From assembly GCA_937916025.1 (NCBI GenBank), contig CALGGX010000326.1, positions 1-6,651 on the forward strand: 6,651 bases of DNA, read 5' to 3'. Positions 1 to 5,585 of the stretch are shown here, one piece after another. A program made the translations under genes and the position numbers. The notes under the pieces were generated by a model. It saw only the letters and a list, made by a program, of their open reading frames with translations. It made no database searches and was not told where the DNA came from. The stretch's first letter is position 1, and the number at the start of each line of letters is the position of its first letter. Origin of the DNA: an uncultured Selenomonadales bacterium (GTDB lineage Bacteria > Bacillota_C > Negativicutes > Selenomonadales > Selenomonadaceae).

Positions 1-1216
1 ATGCGCTGAAGGTCGGAGTCGGCTCGGTGATGCCGCGCTCGGTGCCGGCGAGCTTGGCGGTGAAGCCGCTAAGGAAGTAATACTTGCACTGCTCGGGAGT
101 GAGGATCGAAACCGGCGGCAACACTCCGAAAGCATCCGCGCTCAAGAAGATGACGCTCTTCGCTGCCGGACCGTGGCTGTCGGGACGAACGATCTTTTTG
201 ATGTGATAGATCGGATAGCTCACGCGAGTATTCTCGGTGACGCTCTTGTCGGCGAAATCAATCTTGCCGTCCTTGTCGACGGTGACGTTTTCGAGAAGTG
301 CATCGCGACTGATCGCGCCGTAAATGTCGGGCTCGGCAACCGGATCGAGATTGATAACTTTCGCGTAGCAACCGCCCTCGAAATTGAAGACGCCTTCATC
401 ATCCCATCCGTGCTCGTCGTCGCCGATCAGCAGACGTTTCGGATCTGTCGAAAGAGTCGTTTTGCCGGTTCCGGAGAGTCCGAAAAAGATTGCCGTGTTC
501 TCGCCGTTCATGTCGGTATTTGCAGAGCAGTGCATTGCAGCAATGCCTTTCAACGGCAGGAAGTAGTTCATCATCGAGAACATGCCCTTCTTCATCTCGC
601 CGCCGTACCACGTGTTGATGATGACCTGCTCTTTTGACGTGACGTTGAAGACGACAGCCGTTGTCGAATTGAGTCCGAGCTCTTTGAAGTTCTCGACCTT
701 CGCCTTCGAGGCGTTATAGACGACAAAATCCGGCTCCTGATCGAACTCGGCTTGCGTCTTCGGACGAATGAACATGTTGGTGACGAAATGCGCCTGCCAT
801 GCCACTTCCATGATGAAGCGGATCTTCATGCGCGTATCTTTGTGCGTGCCGCAGAAGCCGTCGACGACGTAGAGTTTTTTGTTCGACAGCTCTTTGATCG
901 CGAGGTCTTTGAGAACCTTCCACGACTCGACGGAGCATTTTTTGTTGTCGTTTTTGTATTCGTCGGTCGTCCACCAAATCTCGCCGGGCGCGCCTTCCTT
1001 CGTCGTCTCGTCATAAACGATGAATTTATCCTTCGGCGAGCGTCCGGTGAATTCGCCGGTCATGACATTGATCGCGCCGAGTTCGGTTTCGACGCCTTTG
1101 TCAAAGCCTTCGAGCCCGGGTTTCGTTTCTTCGTTGAAAAGAACTTCATACGTCGGATTGTAAAGAATTTCGGTCGTGCCGGTGATGCCGTACTTCGTCA
1201 AATCGAGTTGTGCCAT
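1..1216 (-). CDS. pckA: Phosphoenolpyruvate carboxykinase (ATP), 3' end cut off by window edge
   Basis: Cytosolic enzyme interconverting oxaloacetate + ATP and PEP + CO2 + ADP. In fermentative anaerobes it often runs in the carboxylating direction toward succinate; in others it serves gluconeogenesis. 405 codons are present of about 530-540 usual for the family. Seen in the translation: the substrate-site segment TGRSPKDKF (R59); GGEMKKG near 206-212; MHCSAN near 229-234; the P-loop GLSGTGKTT at 246-254 with K252; and the metal/nucleotide segment GDDEHGWDD at 265-273 (D267). The 15-residue spacing from K252 to D267 equals that between K254 and D269 in the E. coli enzyme. The frame is still open at the left edge, in the conserved stretch [18 protein letters not shown]. 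The ATG at 1216 is preceded by AAGGAG (1225-1230) at 8 nt, and a near-consensus promoter lies just upstream. Identification is close to certain; only the last quarter is unseen. Confidence 0.97.
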   Translation of the reverse strand, partial: MAQLDLTKYGITGTTEILYNPTYEVLFNEETKPGLEGFDKGVETELGAINVMTGEFTGRSPKDKFIVYDETTKEGAPGEIWWTTDEYKNDNKKCSVESWKVLKDLAIKELSNKKLYVVDGFCGTHKDTRMKIRFIMEVAWQAHFVTNMFIRPKTQAEFDQEPDFVVYNASKAKVENFKELGLNSTTAVVFNVTSKEQVIINTWYGGEMKKGMFSMMNYFLPLKGIAAMHCSANTDMNGENTAIFFGLSGTGKTTLSTDPKRLLIGDDEHGWDDEGVFNFEGGCYAKVINLDPVAEPDIYGAISRDALLENVTVDKDGKIDFADKSVTENTRVSYPIYHIKKIVRPDSHGPAAKSVIFLSADAFGVLPPVSILTPEQCKYYFLSGFTAKLAGTERGITEPTPTFSA

Positions 1217-1250
1217 ACTTTTATCTCCTTCATCATTAAGATATATTGCA

Positions 1251-1278
1251 ATTATATCGCAAAAAAATTTCCTGTCAA
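1251..1278 (-). promoter_or_regulatory. Sigma-A-type promoter of pckA
   Basis: Reading the minus strand, TTGACA (1278-1273) and TATAAT (1256-1251) are both perfect consensus hexamers separated by 16 bp, with an AT-rich T-tract in the spacer. Transcription should start near 1244, leaving a leader of about 28 nt before the pckA ATG. The -35 box starts on the base directly after the TGA of the upstream radical SAM gene (1281-1279). A perfect 8-bp palindrome ATTGCAAT (1245-1252) overlaps the end of the -10 box and the expected start site and could be an operator, though a sequence this short and AT-rich may be chance. Confidence 0.85.
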
Positions 1279-2118
1279 TCAAACATTGCCGGCGTAGACG
1301 TAATTCAGATATTGCTTCGCCGTCGCAACCAATTTGTAAATCGTGTCGACGGGAGTCGGCGGGCGATCGTTGACGCGATATCTCGGAAAAAATCGACTGA
1401 TGTGCAACGGAATGTTCGGATCGATCGAAGCGAGCCAATCCGCTTCGCGTTGCATTTCTACAATCGAGTCGTTCGCGCCCGGGATGATCAGCGTCGTCAC
1501 TTCGACATGGCAGAATTCGGAAGCCAGCTCGATCGTCCGCTTGACCGTCGCGAAATCGCCGCCGATCCATCTGTAAAACTCTTCATTGAACGCCTTCAGA
1601 TCGATGTTCATTGCGTCGATCAACGGCAGAATTTCCATCAGCGGCTTCTCGCAAACCGTGCCGTTCGTGACCAAAACCGATTCCAAGCCGACTTCATGCA
1701 ACAAAATCGACGTGTCGCGGACGAATTCGCAGCTGATGAAAGGCTCGTTGTAAGTAAAAGCGATTCCGATATTGCCTTTGAGTTTTTTCGACAGATCGAC
1801 GGCGAGCTCGACCAAATATTCCGGCGTCGTGTTTTGCGTTTTGAATGTGTGATCCGCCATCGAGATCGAGAAGTTTTGACAGAACGGGCAATTGAGATTG
1901 CAACCGAAACTTCCGACCGACAAAATCCAACTGCCCGGGTGAAATCGATACAGCGGCTTTTTTTCGATCGGATCGAGCGCGACCGAAGTCAGGCGTCCGT
2001 AATTCAGATCGATGATCTTTTCGCCGTCGTTTGCTCGCGCACGACAACGCCCGATCTCGCCTTCGGCAAGCGTGCAATGATGCGGGCAGATCGGGCAGGC
2101 AATTTTTTTTGTGCTCAT
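1279..2118 (-). CDS. amrS: AmmeMemoRadiSam system radical SAM enzyme (AmrS-like, COG1180 group)
   Basis: A 279-residue cytosolic radical SAM protein. The SAM-binding cluster motif CxxxCxxC is at C73, C77, C80 ([11 protein letters not shown]). An N-terminal cysteine-rich module, CPxCPHxC...GRC (C8, C11, C15, C25), the segment [15 protein letters not shown] (49-63), YNEP (123-126) and the terminal HISRFFPRY...YVYAGNV fit the AmmeMemoRadiSam radical SAM family rather than a pyruvate formate-lyase activase. Its usual partners, AMMECR1-like and Memo-like proteins, are not in the window; I know of no settled reaction. The start was chosen at the ATG at 2118 (MSTKKIACP), which has GGAG at 2128-2131; a TTG at 2133 would extend it by 5 residues but overlaps that site. 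Family members as I remember them continue past the GNV segment with a further Cys-containing tail; this one stops there, so it is a short form. It lies 28 bp behind the serine hydrolase and probably shares its transcript. Confidence 0.87.
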   Translation of the reverse strand: MSTKKIACPICPHHCTLAEGEIGRCRARANDGEKIIDLNYGRLTSVALDPIEKKPLYRFHPGSWILSVGSFGCNLNCPFCQNFSISMADHTFKTQNTTPEYLVELAVDLSKKLKGNIGIAFTYNEPFISCEFVRDTSILLHEVGLESVLVTNGTVCEKPLMEILPLIDAMNIDLKAFNEEFYRWIGGDFATVKRTIELASEFCHVEVTTLIIPGANDSIVEMQREADWLASIDPNIPLHISRFFPRYRVNDRPPTPVDTIYKLVATAKQYLNYVYAGNV

Positions 2119-2127
2119 TTCGCAACT

Positions 2128-2131
2128 CTCC
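2128..2131 (-). promoter_or_regulatory. Ribosome binding site deciding the amrS start
   Basis: GGAG on the minus strand, 9 nt before the ATG at 2118. It lies in the 28-bp gap after the serine hydrolase stop (2147-2149). It favours the ATG over the in-frame TTG at 2133, which would sit on top of the site. Confidence 0.7.
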
Positions 2132-2146
2132 AAAAAACATTTTCGC

Positions 2147-3064
2147 TTACCGATGCTCGAACGTCTGCGCGGCTTTGACGGTGATCGCCTTCATGCGATC
2201 GATTGCATCCTCGCGTCCGTCGATGTCGTCATTCATGATCACCAGCACGAAGTCGCCGTCCGAACCGTAAAAAATCCCGCCGTCATCGTAAAGCCCCGCG
2301 ACCTCGCCCGTCTTGTGCGCTATATTCCAGTACGGCAACGCCGCCGGAAAACAATCCGTGTCTTCCTGACGGAGCAGATAATTCACCATCATCCAATCGT
2401 AAAAATCGTCGACGCACTCGCGCCGATAAATCCGAGTGAACAGCAAGCCGAGATCGCGCGCCGAAGACAGATTCGTCTTGTCTTTTTCGAGCATCATCTT
2501 GTGATTGAAAATCGTGTCTTGATAGCCGTTGTCTCGGAGATATCGATTGAGATTTTCCATGCCGAGCCGATCGATCAGCAAATTCGTCGCGGTGTTGTCA
2601 CTTTCGGCGATCATGTGCTCGATTGCCTGACGGACGGAAACTTTCGCGCCGATTCCTTCTCCGGCGATCGATCCCGCGCCGCCCACGACATTTTCTGAAG
2701 TGATCGTCAACGGCTCGTCGAGCGATAACATTCCGTGCTTTGCATCAAACATTGCTTTTGCCATGACGAAGACTTTGATCATGCTTGCCGGGCGCATCGG
2801 ACGCGATTGGAAGATCACCGGTACGTTGTCGAGCTTCGGACGCATGAAATATACGGCGAACTTCGGCGCGTCTTCGCCGAGCTCCGCGCGGAGCAGTTCG
2901 TAAAAGTCGATCGAGTTGTTCTTTTGGACAAAAATGCGGTTTGACGATTGCTCGACTTTGCTTGAAACTCGCGGTGTCGGTGTCGGCGGTTTAAAAAAAT
3001 ACAGTGCCGACAGCACCGTCATTAAAACGATATTTATTGCGATTAAAGTTTTGATCCCGCCCAT
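2147..3064 (-). CDS. Membrane-anchored serine hydrolase, class A beta-lactamase / D,D-peptidase fold
   Basis: A 305-residue protein with an N-terminal hydrophobic helix (about 4-24) followed by a Pro/Thr linker (25-32), so the enzyme domain should lie outside the cytoplasmic membrane, tethered by its anchor. The three motifs of the penicillin-recognising fold are in order and well spaced: S94-M-I-K97 (SxxK, nucleophile Ser), S155-D-N157 and K251-T-G253. The region where class A beta-lactamases carry the omega-loop glutamate reads MMLEKDKTNLSSARDL (190-205). E193 is the only nearby glutamate and it is not in the usual ExxxN arrangement, so I do not call antibiotic resistance. A peptidoglycan D,D-peptidase or an uncharacterised envelope hydrolase fits the neighbours (LCP protein and NodB deacetylase upstream) better. 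Translation signals are weak: GAGG only 4 nt from the ATG (3069-3072) or GGGAG at 11 nt (3076-3080), the latter being the first bases of the repeat block. Confidence 0.85.
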   Translation of the reverse strand: MGGIKTLIAINIVLMTVLSALYFFKPPTPTPRVSSKVEQSSNRIFVQKNNSIDFYELLRAELGEDAPKFAVYFMRPKLDNVPVIFQSRPMRPASMIKVFVMAKAMFDAKHGMLSLDEPLTITSENVVGGAGSIAGEGIGAKVSVRQAIEHMIAESDNTATNLLIDRLGMENLNRYLRDNGYQDTIFNHKMMLEKDKTNLSSARDLGLLFTRIYRRECVDDFYDWMMVNYLLRQEDTDCFPAALPYWNIAHKTGEVAGLYDDGGIFYGSDGDFVLVIMNDDIDGREDAIDRMKAITVKAAQTFEHR

Positions 3065-3099
3065 CCGTCCTCGAGCTCCCGATTACGAAAAGATAATTA

Positions 3100-3149
3100 G
3101 GAATTAGGAATGCGGAATTACAAGACCGTTTCCAAAAATTCCTAATTCC
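3100..3149. repeat. Perfect 12-bp inverted repeat in repeat copy 1
   Basis: GGAATTAGGAAT (3100-3111) is exactly complementary to ATTCCTAATTCC (3138-3149), with a 26-nt loop. It can fold on either strand, so it could form a hairpin in the minus-strand transcript. It has no GC-rich stem followed by a U-tract, so it is not a standard intrinsic terminator. Confidence 0.85.
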
Positions 3150-3177
3150 CGATCTCCCGATTGCGAAATGATAATTG

Positions 3178-3227
3178 GGAATTAGGAATGCGGAATTACA
3201 AGACCGTTCCCCAAAATTCCTAATTCC
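3178..3227. repeat. Perfect 12-bp inverted repeat in repeat copy 2
   Basis: The same arms as in copy 1 (3178-3189 and 3216-3227), again with a 26-nt loop, shifted by exactly 78 bp. The arms are identical in both copies although flanking and loop bases have diverged. Confidence 0.85.
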
Positions 3228-3267
3228 TAATTACGAATTACGAATTACGCATTACGCATTACGCATT
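3215..3267. repeat. Degenerate heptanucleotide tandem repeat
   Basis: Seven and a half units of 7 bp: two AATTCCT (3215-3228), three AATTACG (3229-3249), two CATTACG (3250-3263), then CATT. It ends 3 bp before the deacetylase stop codon (3271-3273). The unit overlaps the end of the 78-bp copy 2. It resembles the short tandemly repeated heptamers found dispersed in some bacterial genomes (STRR-type), a comparison from memory. Confidence 0.9.
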
Positions 3268-3270
3268 GCT

Positions 3271-4170
3271 TTACCACGGTTGGGGCGTCATGGGGGTAAC
3301 GACGCCGAATGAAAAGCCTCTCTCGCGAAGCACGCGAATGATCTCCGGCAACGCGATGACCGTTTCCTCTTTGCCGGAGTTGCAATGCATCAACACAATC
3401 GCCGTATCATTCTTCACGCCGCGATCGAGTTGCTTTTCGATGTTGGCAACCATTTCTGCCGCCGTGATTTTGTTTCGCGACGCCGAATCCTCGCAACTGA
3501 TATTCCAATCGTGCTCGACATAACCGCACGCCTTCATCATCGGCGGATAATCCGGCGTCCACATACCCGCTTGACCGCCCGGCGCGCGAATGATCAACGG
3601 ACGCACTCCGATGATCTCGCGGATCAGATCATCGACGTTCGTCAATTGGATCAAAAAATTCGACGCCGTCGGATACAGTTCATTATACTTATGCGTGTAT
3701 GAATGATTGCCGATCGCATGCCCTTCACTGTAAATGCGCTTTAAGACGTCCGGGAATTGCTCGATTTGTGTTCCGACGACGTAGAAAGTTGCCGGTAATG
3801 CTTCCTGTTTCAGAATATCGAGCACCGCCGGAGTGTTTTTATCGTCCGGCCCGTCGTCGAAAGTCAAATACGCGATCTTTTCTCCGACATACGGCTCGAT
3901 GTAAGGCAACTCCATCGGCAAGCCCTTCTCCTGCCGCTCCCAGATCGTGTATTGATCATAGACCGGTGTCGTCACGCTCTCGAGCGAAGGCAGATTGGAA
4001 AAATAATCATCGACGAGCAAAATATTGTCCGGCGGCGGATAACTCACTTCTTCAACGACCGGCTCGGGCGGCGGCGGCTCGACCGGTTTCGGCGGTTGCC
4101 GGGATTCATCGCAGGCACTCGCGCTCAATGCAATCATCAACATCAAAAACGCCGTCAAAAATCTCTTCAT
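3271..4170 (-). CDS. NodB-type polysaccharide / peptidoglycan deacetylase, probable lipoprotein
   Basis: A 299-residue exported enzyme of carbohydrate esterase family 4, expected to remove N-acetyl groups from peptidoglycan or another envelope glycan with a divalent metal. The signal peptide ends in a lipobox-like ASAC with C20, followed by a Pro/Glu-rich spacer (25-47). NodB motifs in order: TFDDGP with D105 (base) and D106 (metal); HSYTH with H156 and H160 (metal); RAPGG with R195; D221-W222; and LMH with H262 (catalytic His). The residue after the last His is Cys (C263), where Asp is common in PgdA-like enzymes. The ATG at 4170 has GAGG at 4179-4182, 8 nt away. It follows the LCP gene by 19 bp, so the two are very likely co-transcribed, tying it to cell-wall polymer assembly or modification. 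The exact substrate cannot be read from the sequence. Confidence 0.9.
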   Translation of the reverse strand: MKRFLTAFLMLMIALSASACDESRQPPKPVEPPPPEPVVEEVSYPPPDNILLVDDYFSNLPSLESVTTPVYDQYTIWERQEKGLPMELPYIEPYVGEKIAYLTFDDGPDDKNTPAVLDILKQEALPATFYVVGTQIEQFPDVLKRIYSEGHAIGNHSYTHKYNELYPTASNFLIQLTNVDDLIREIIGVRPLIIRAPGGQAGMWTPDYPPMMKACGYVEHDWNISCEDSASRNKITAAEMVANIEKQLDRGVKNDTAIVLMHCNSGKEETVIALPEIIRVLRERGFSFGVVTPMTPQPW

Positions 4171-4189
4171 TCATCAGACCTCGATTCGT

Positions 4190-5341
4190 TTAAGCATCAC
4201 TGTTTTCGAGTTCAAATTTCTTTCGATTGAGATAATCGATCAGATCGCGATCCTTTTCTTTATTGACGTTCTCATCGTACTCGTCAATTTCGTGATCGAC
4301 GTAAAACGGCACCGAGTCGACGTATTCATCGGCGAGCATCTCAAAATGCTCGTCAATTTTTTTGTTGCGGGCAAAAGCGAGATTATCCGTGACGATCTCG
4401 CCGAGCCGCTCGATGTTCGGCACGAGATAACTCACACCGTCAATGTACATCCATTTGCCCGGCACGATTCCGGTTTTCAAACCGTTTTCGGATTCTTCGG
4501 CGTTTTTCAAAACACCGGCGATCGTGATCATTTCACTGACCGAAAGATCGGTTTGAATTGCGCGGCTCGCTTCGGAGATCACGTCCGGCAATTTCATGAC
4601 GATCGACGGCGACGTCAACTGCTCCGCACACGCGCGCATGAATTTCTGTTGCCGACGAACCCGTCCCGCGTCTCCTTCTTCATCGCGATATCGGACGTAA
4701 GTGATCGCCGTGTCTCCGTCCATATGCTGAAAGCCGGGCTTGAGATCGATCACCAGCCCGCCGTTGTCATCCCACGGATCTTCATATTCCATGCGTTTCT
4801 CCACATCGATGTCGACACCGCCGACCGCGTCGATAATTTTGCCGAAGGAACCGGTATCGACAATGACGTAATGATCGATCTTGACTCCGAGAAAATTCTC
4901 GACCGTCGACTGCGAGAGTTTATAGCCGCCGTAAGCATACGCGGCATTGATCTTGTCATAGCCGCGGCGTTTGATCTTTACTCGCGTATCGCGCGGAATC
5001 GACAGCAACGAAACCCGATCGTCTTTTGAATTGAGCGAAACGACCATCAGCGTATCGGAACGCCCGACATCGTCTTTGCGTTGATCGACTCCCATCAACA
5101 TTATTGTCGTTCGATCGCCTTTCAATGTCGGACGCTCGAGAATTTTCAGATCCGATTTGACGGCGGGAATATTAATCTTCTCCGTGATGTTATCGATAAA
5201 AGCGTTGGAGCGGTAATTAAAGCCGACGAGGAACGCCGCCGCCGATATGAGTGCAAACAATAAAAATAATTTGACGCGACGGATTCTGGCTTGATGTCTT
5301 CGCCGACGCTCCGCCATTCGCGTCTTCGGATAATCAATCAT
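4190..5341 (-). CDS. LytR-CpsA-Psr (LCP) family protein, cell-wall glycopolymer ligase
   Basis: A 383-residue protein with an Arg-rich cytoplasmic tail (8-22), one membrane helix (about 23-41) and an extracytoplasmic LCP domain. Members attach undecaprenyl-phosphate-linked glycopolymers to peptidoglycan. Landmarks: LMGVDQR (82-88), RSDTLM (R94, D96), SIPRDTRV (R117, D118), KINAAYAYGG (130-139) and YVRYR...DxGRxxRQQ (R217, R219, D224, R227, R230-Q232). These are the Arg and Asp residues that hold the pyrophosphate and metal in the family. The acidic/basic C-terminal tail (after about 345) has no recognised domain. Start: ATG at 5341 with GGAGG at 5350-5354, 8 nt away. An upstream in-frame TTG at 5410 would put the gene's own promoter inside the coding region and is rejected. 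It heads the envelope cluster. Confidence 0.92.
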   Translation of the reverse strand: MIDYPKTRMAERRRRHQARIRRVKLFLLFALISAAAFLVGFNYRSNAFIDNITEKINIPAVKSDLKILERPTLKGDRTTIMLMGVDQRKDDVGRSDTLMVVSLNSKDDRVSLLSIPRDTRVKIKRRGYDKINAAYAYGGYKLSQSTVENFLGVKIDHYVIVDTGSFGKIIDAVGGVDIDVEKRMEYEDPWDDNGGLVIDLKPGFQHMDGDTAITYVRYRDEEGDAGRVRRQQKFMRACAEQLTSPSIVMKLPDVISEASRAIQTDLSVSEMITIAGVLKNAEESENGLKTGIVPGKWMYIDGVSYLVPNIERLGEIVTDNLAFARNKKIDEHFEMLADEYVDSVPFYVDHEIDEYDENVNKEKDRDLIDYLNRKKFELENSDA

Positions 5342-5349
5342 TTGGCATG

Positions 5350-5354
5350 CCTCC
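5350..5354 (-). promoter_or_regulatory. Ribosome binding site deciding the LCP gene start
   Basis: GGAGG on the minus strand, 8 nt before the ATG at 5341. It settles the start against the longer reading from the TTG at 5410, which has no such site and begins on the -35 box. Confidence 0.8.
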
Positions 5355-5381
5355 ACACAGATTTTTATAAGTCCAAATGCG

Positions 5382-5410
5382 ATTGTACTACGTTGTTTGT
5401 TGCATGGCAA
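5382..5410 (-). promoter_or_regulatory. Sigma-A-type promoter of the LCP / envelope gene cluster
   Basis: TTGCCA (5410-5405) and TACAAT (5387-5382) on the minus strand, separated by exactly 17 bp, each 5 of 6 to consensus. The start should be near 5375, giving a leader of about 34 nt that includes GGAGG. It is back to back with the flagellin promoter. Confidence 0.75.
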
Positions 5411-5415
5411 CTTGA

Positions 5416-5431
5416 TTTTTAGCTGTAAAAA
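5416..5431. repeat. Small perfect inverted repeat between divergent promoters
   Basis: TTTTTA (5416-5421) and TAAAAA (5426-5431) around GCTG. It lies immediately upstream of the LCP -35 box and about 29 bp upstream of the flagellin -35 box. It could be an operator or simply part of AT-rich upstream elements; an AT-only 6-bp arm can arise by chance. Confidence 0.5.
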
Positions 5432-5459
5432 CGCGTCGATAAAAAATTGTTTTCAACGA

Positions 5460-5489
5460 TTGACACGAGCGCGGCTGTCGTTTTAAAAT
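5460..5489 (+). promoter_or_regulatory. Sigma-A-like promoter of the flagellin gene
   Basis: TTGACA (5460-5465), an 18-bp spacer, then TAAAAT (5484-5489, 5 of 6). The start is expected near 5496, about 90 nt before the ATG. Flagellin genes usually use sigma-28, but I find no properly spaced TAAA / GCCGATAA pair upstream. Confidence 0.65.
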
Positions 5490-5546
5490 ATAACTTGAAG
5501 AATACGCGAAGGGATTAAAAAAATCTCCGGCGAGGGAGAAAATTCG

Positions 5547-5560
5547 GTAGAAGGATTTAC
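5547..5560 (+). promoter_or_regulatory. Leader hairpin with AGGA loop (candidate CsrA site 1)
   Basis: In the flagellin leader RNA, GUAGA (5547-5551) can pair with UUUAC (5556-5560), including one G-U pair, leaving the tetraloop AGGA (5552-5555). A GGA exposed in a small hairpin loop is the hallmark of CsrA/RsmA binding sites. It is short and could be chance, but it is paired with a second such hairpin 17 nt downstream (GGA to GGA). Confidence 0.5.
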
Positions 5561-5565
5561 TGCAA

Positions 5566-5577
5566 ACACGGAGGTGT
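5566..5577 (+). promoter_or_regulatory. Hairpin with Shine-Dalgarno in loop (candidate CsrA site 2)
   Basis: ACAC (5566-5569) pairs with GUGU (5574-5577) around the tetraloop GGAG (5570-5573), which is most of the GGAGG Shine-Dalgarno of the flagellin gene. The GGAGG ends 11 nt before the ATG at 5586. Protein binding here would directly block ribosome access, as CsrA does on hag mRNA in Bacillus subtilis. Confidence 0.55.
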
Positions 5578-5585
5578 GGACTCAA

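Larger units (their letters stand above)
3076..3231. repeat. Two tandem 78-bp direct repeats
   Basis: Copy 1 is 3076-3153 and copy 2 is 3154-3231. By hand alignment 71 of 78 positions match, with a central run of 31 identical bases (3100-3130 and 3178-3208). Each copy starts with CTCCCGATT and is mostly AT-rich. The block fills most of the gap between the deacetylase stop and the serine hydrolase start. No coding content is evident. Each copy is itself built from AATTAGG-type heptamers in both orientations. Confidence 0.9.

Noticed and set aside
1246..2178. Open frame of 310 codons on the plus strand across amrS
   Set aside because: It lies antisense to a gene with clear radical SAM motifs, is rich in Arg/Asp as expected of a complement shadow, and shows no recognisable domain. 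Similar antisense frames cover other genes here because of the codon bias.
2147..3064. Antibiotic-resistance beta-lactamase
   Set aside because: The fold motifs are present, but there is no clear omega-loop ExxxN and the protein is membrane-anchored within a cell-wall gene cluster; resistance is not supported.
3100..3227. Intrinsic terminators formed by the 12-bp inverted repeats
   Set aside because: The stems are AT-rich with 26-nt loops and lack a following U-tract; they do not meet the usual pattern.
3065..3270. A promoter for the serine hydrolase inside the repeat block
   Set aside because: TTGTAA occurs in both repeat copies on the minus strand, but no -10 box of reasonable quality follows at 16-18 bp, so I cannot support a promoter here.
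5342..5410. N-terminal extension of the LCP protein from a TTG at 5410
   Set aside because: The stretch contains the -35 and -10 boxes and the GGAGG of the gene; the ATG at 5341 is the natural start.
5435..5442. GTCGATAA, a 7 of 8 match to a sigma-28 -10 element upstream of the flagellin gene
   Set aside because: There is no TAAA-like -35 at the required 15-bp spacing (that position is TTTT), and it lies about 145 bp from the ATG. The TTGACA/TAAAAT pair is a better candidate.
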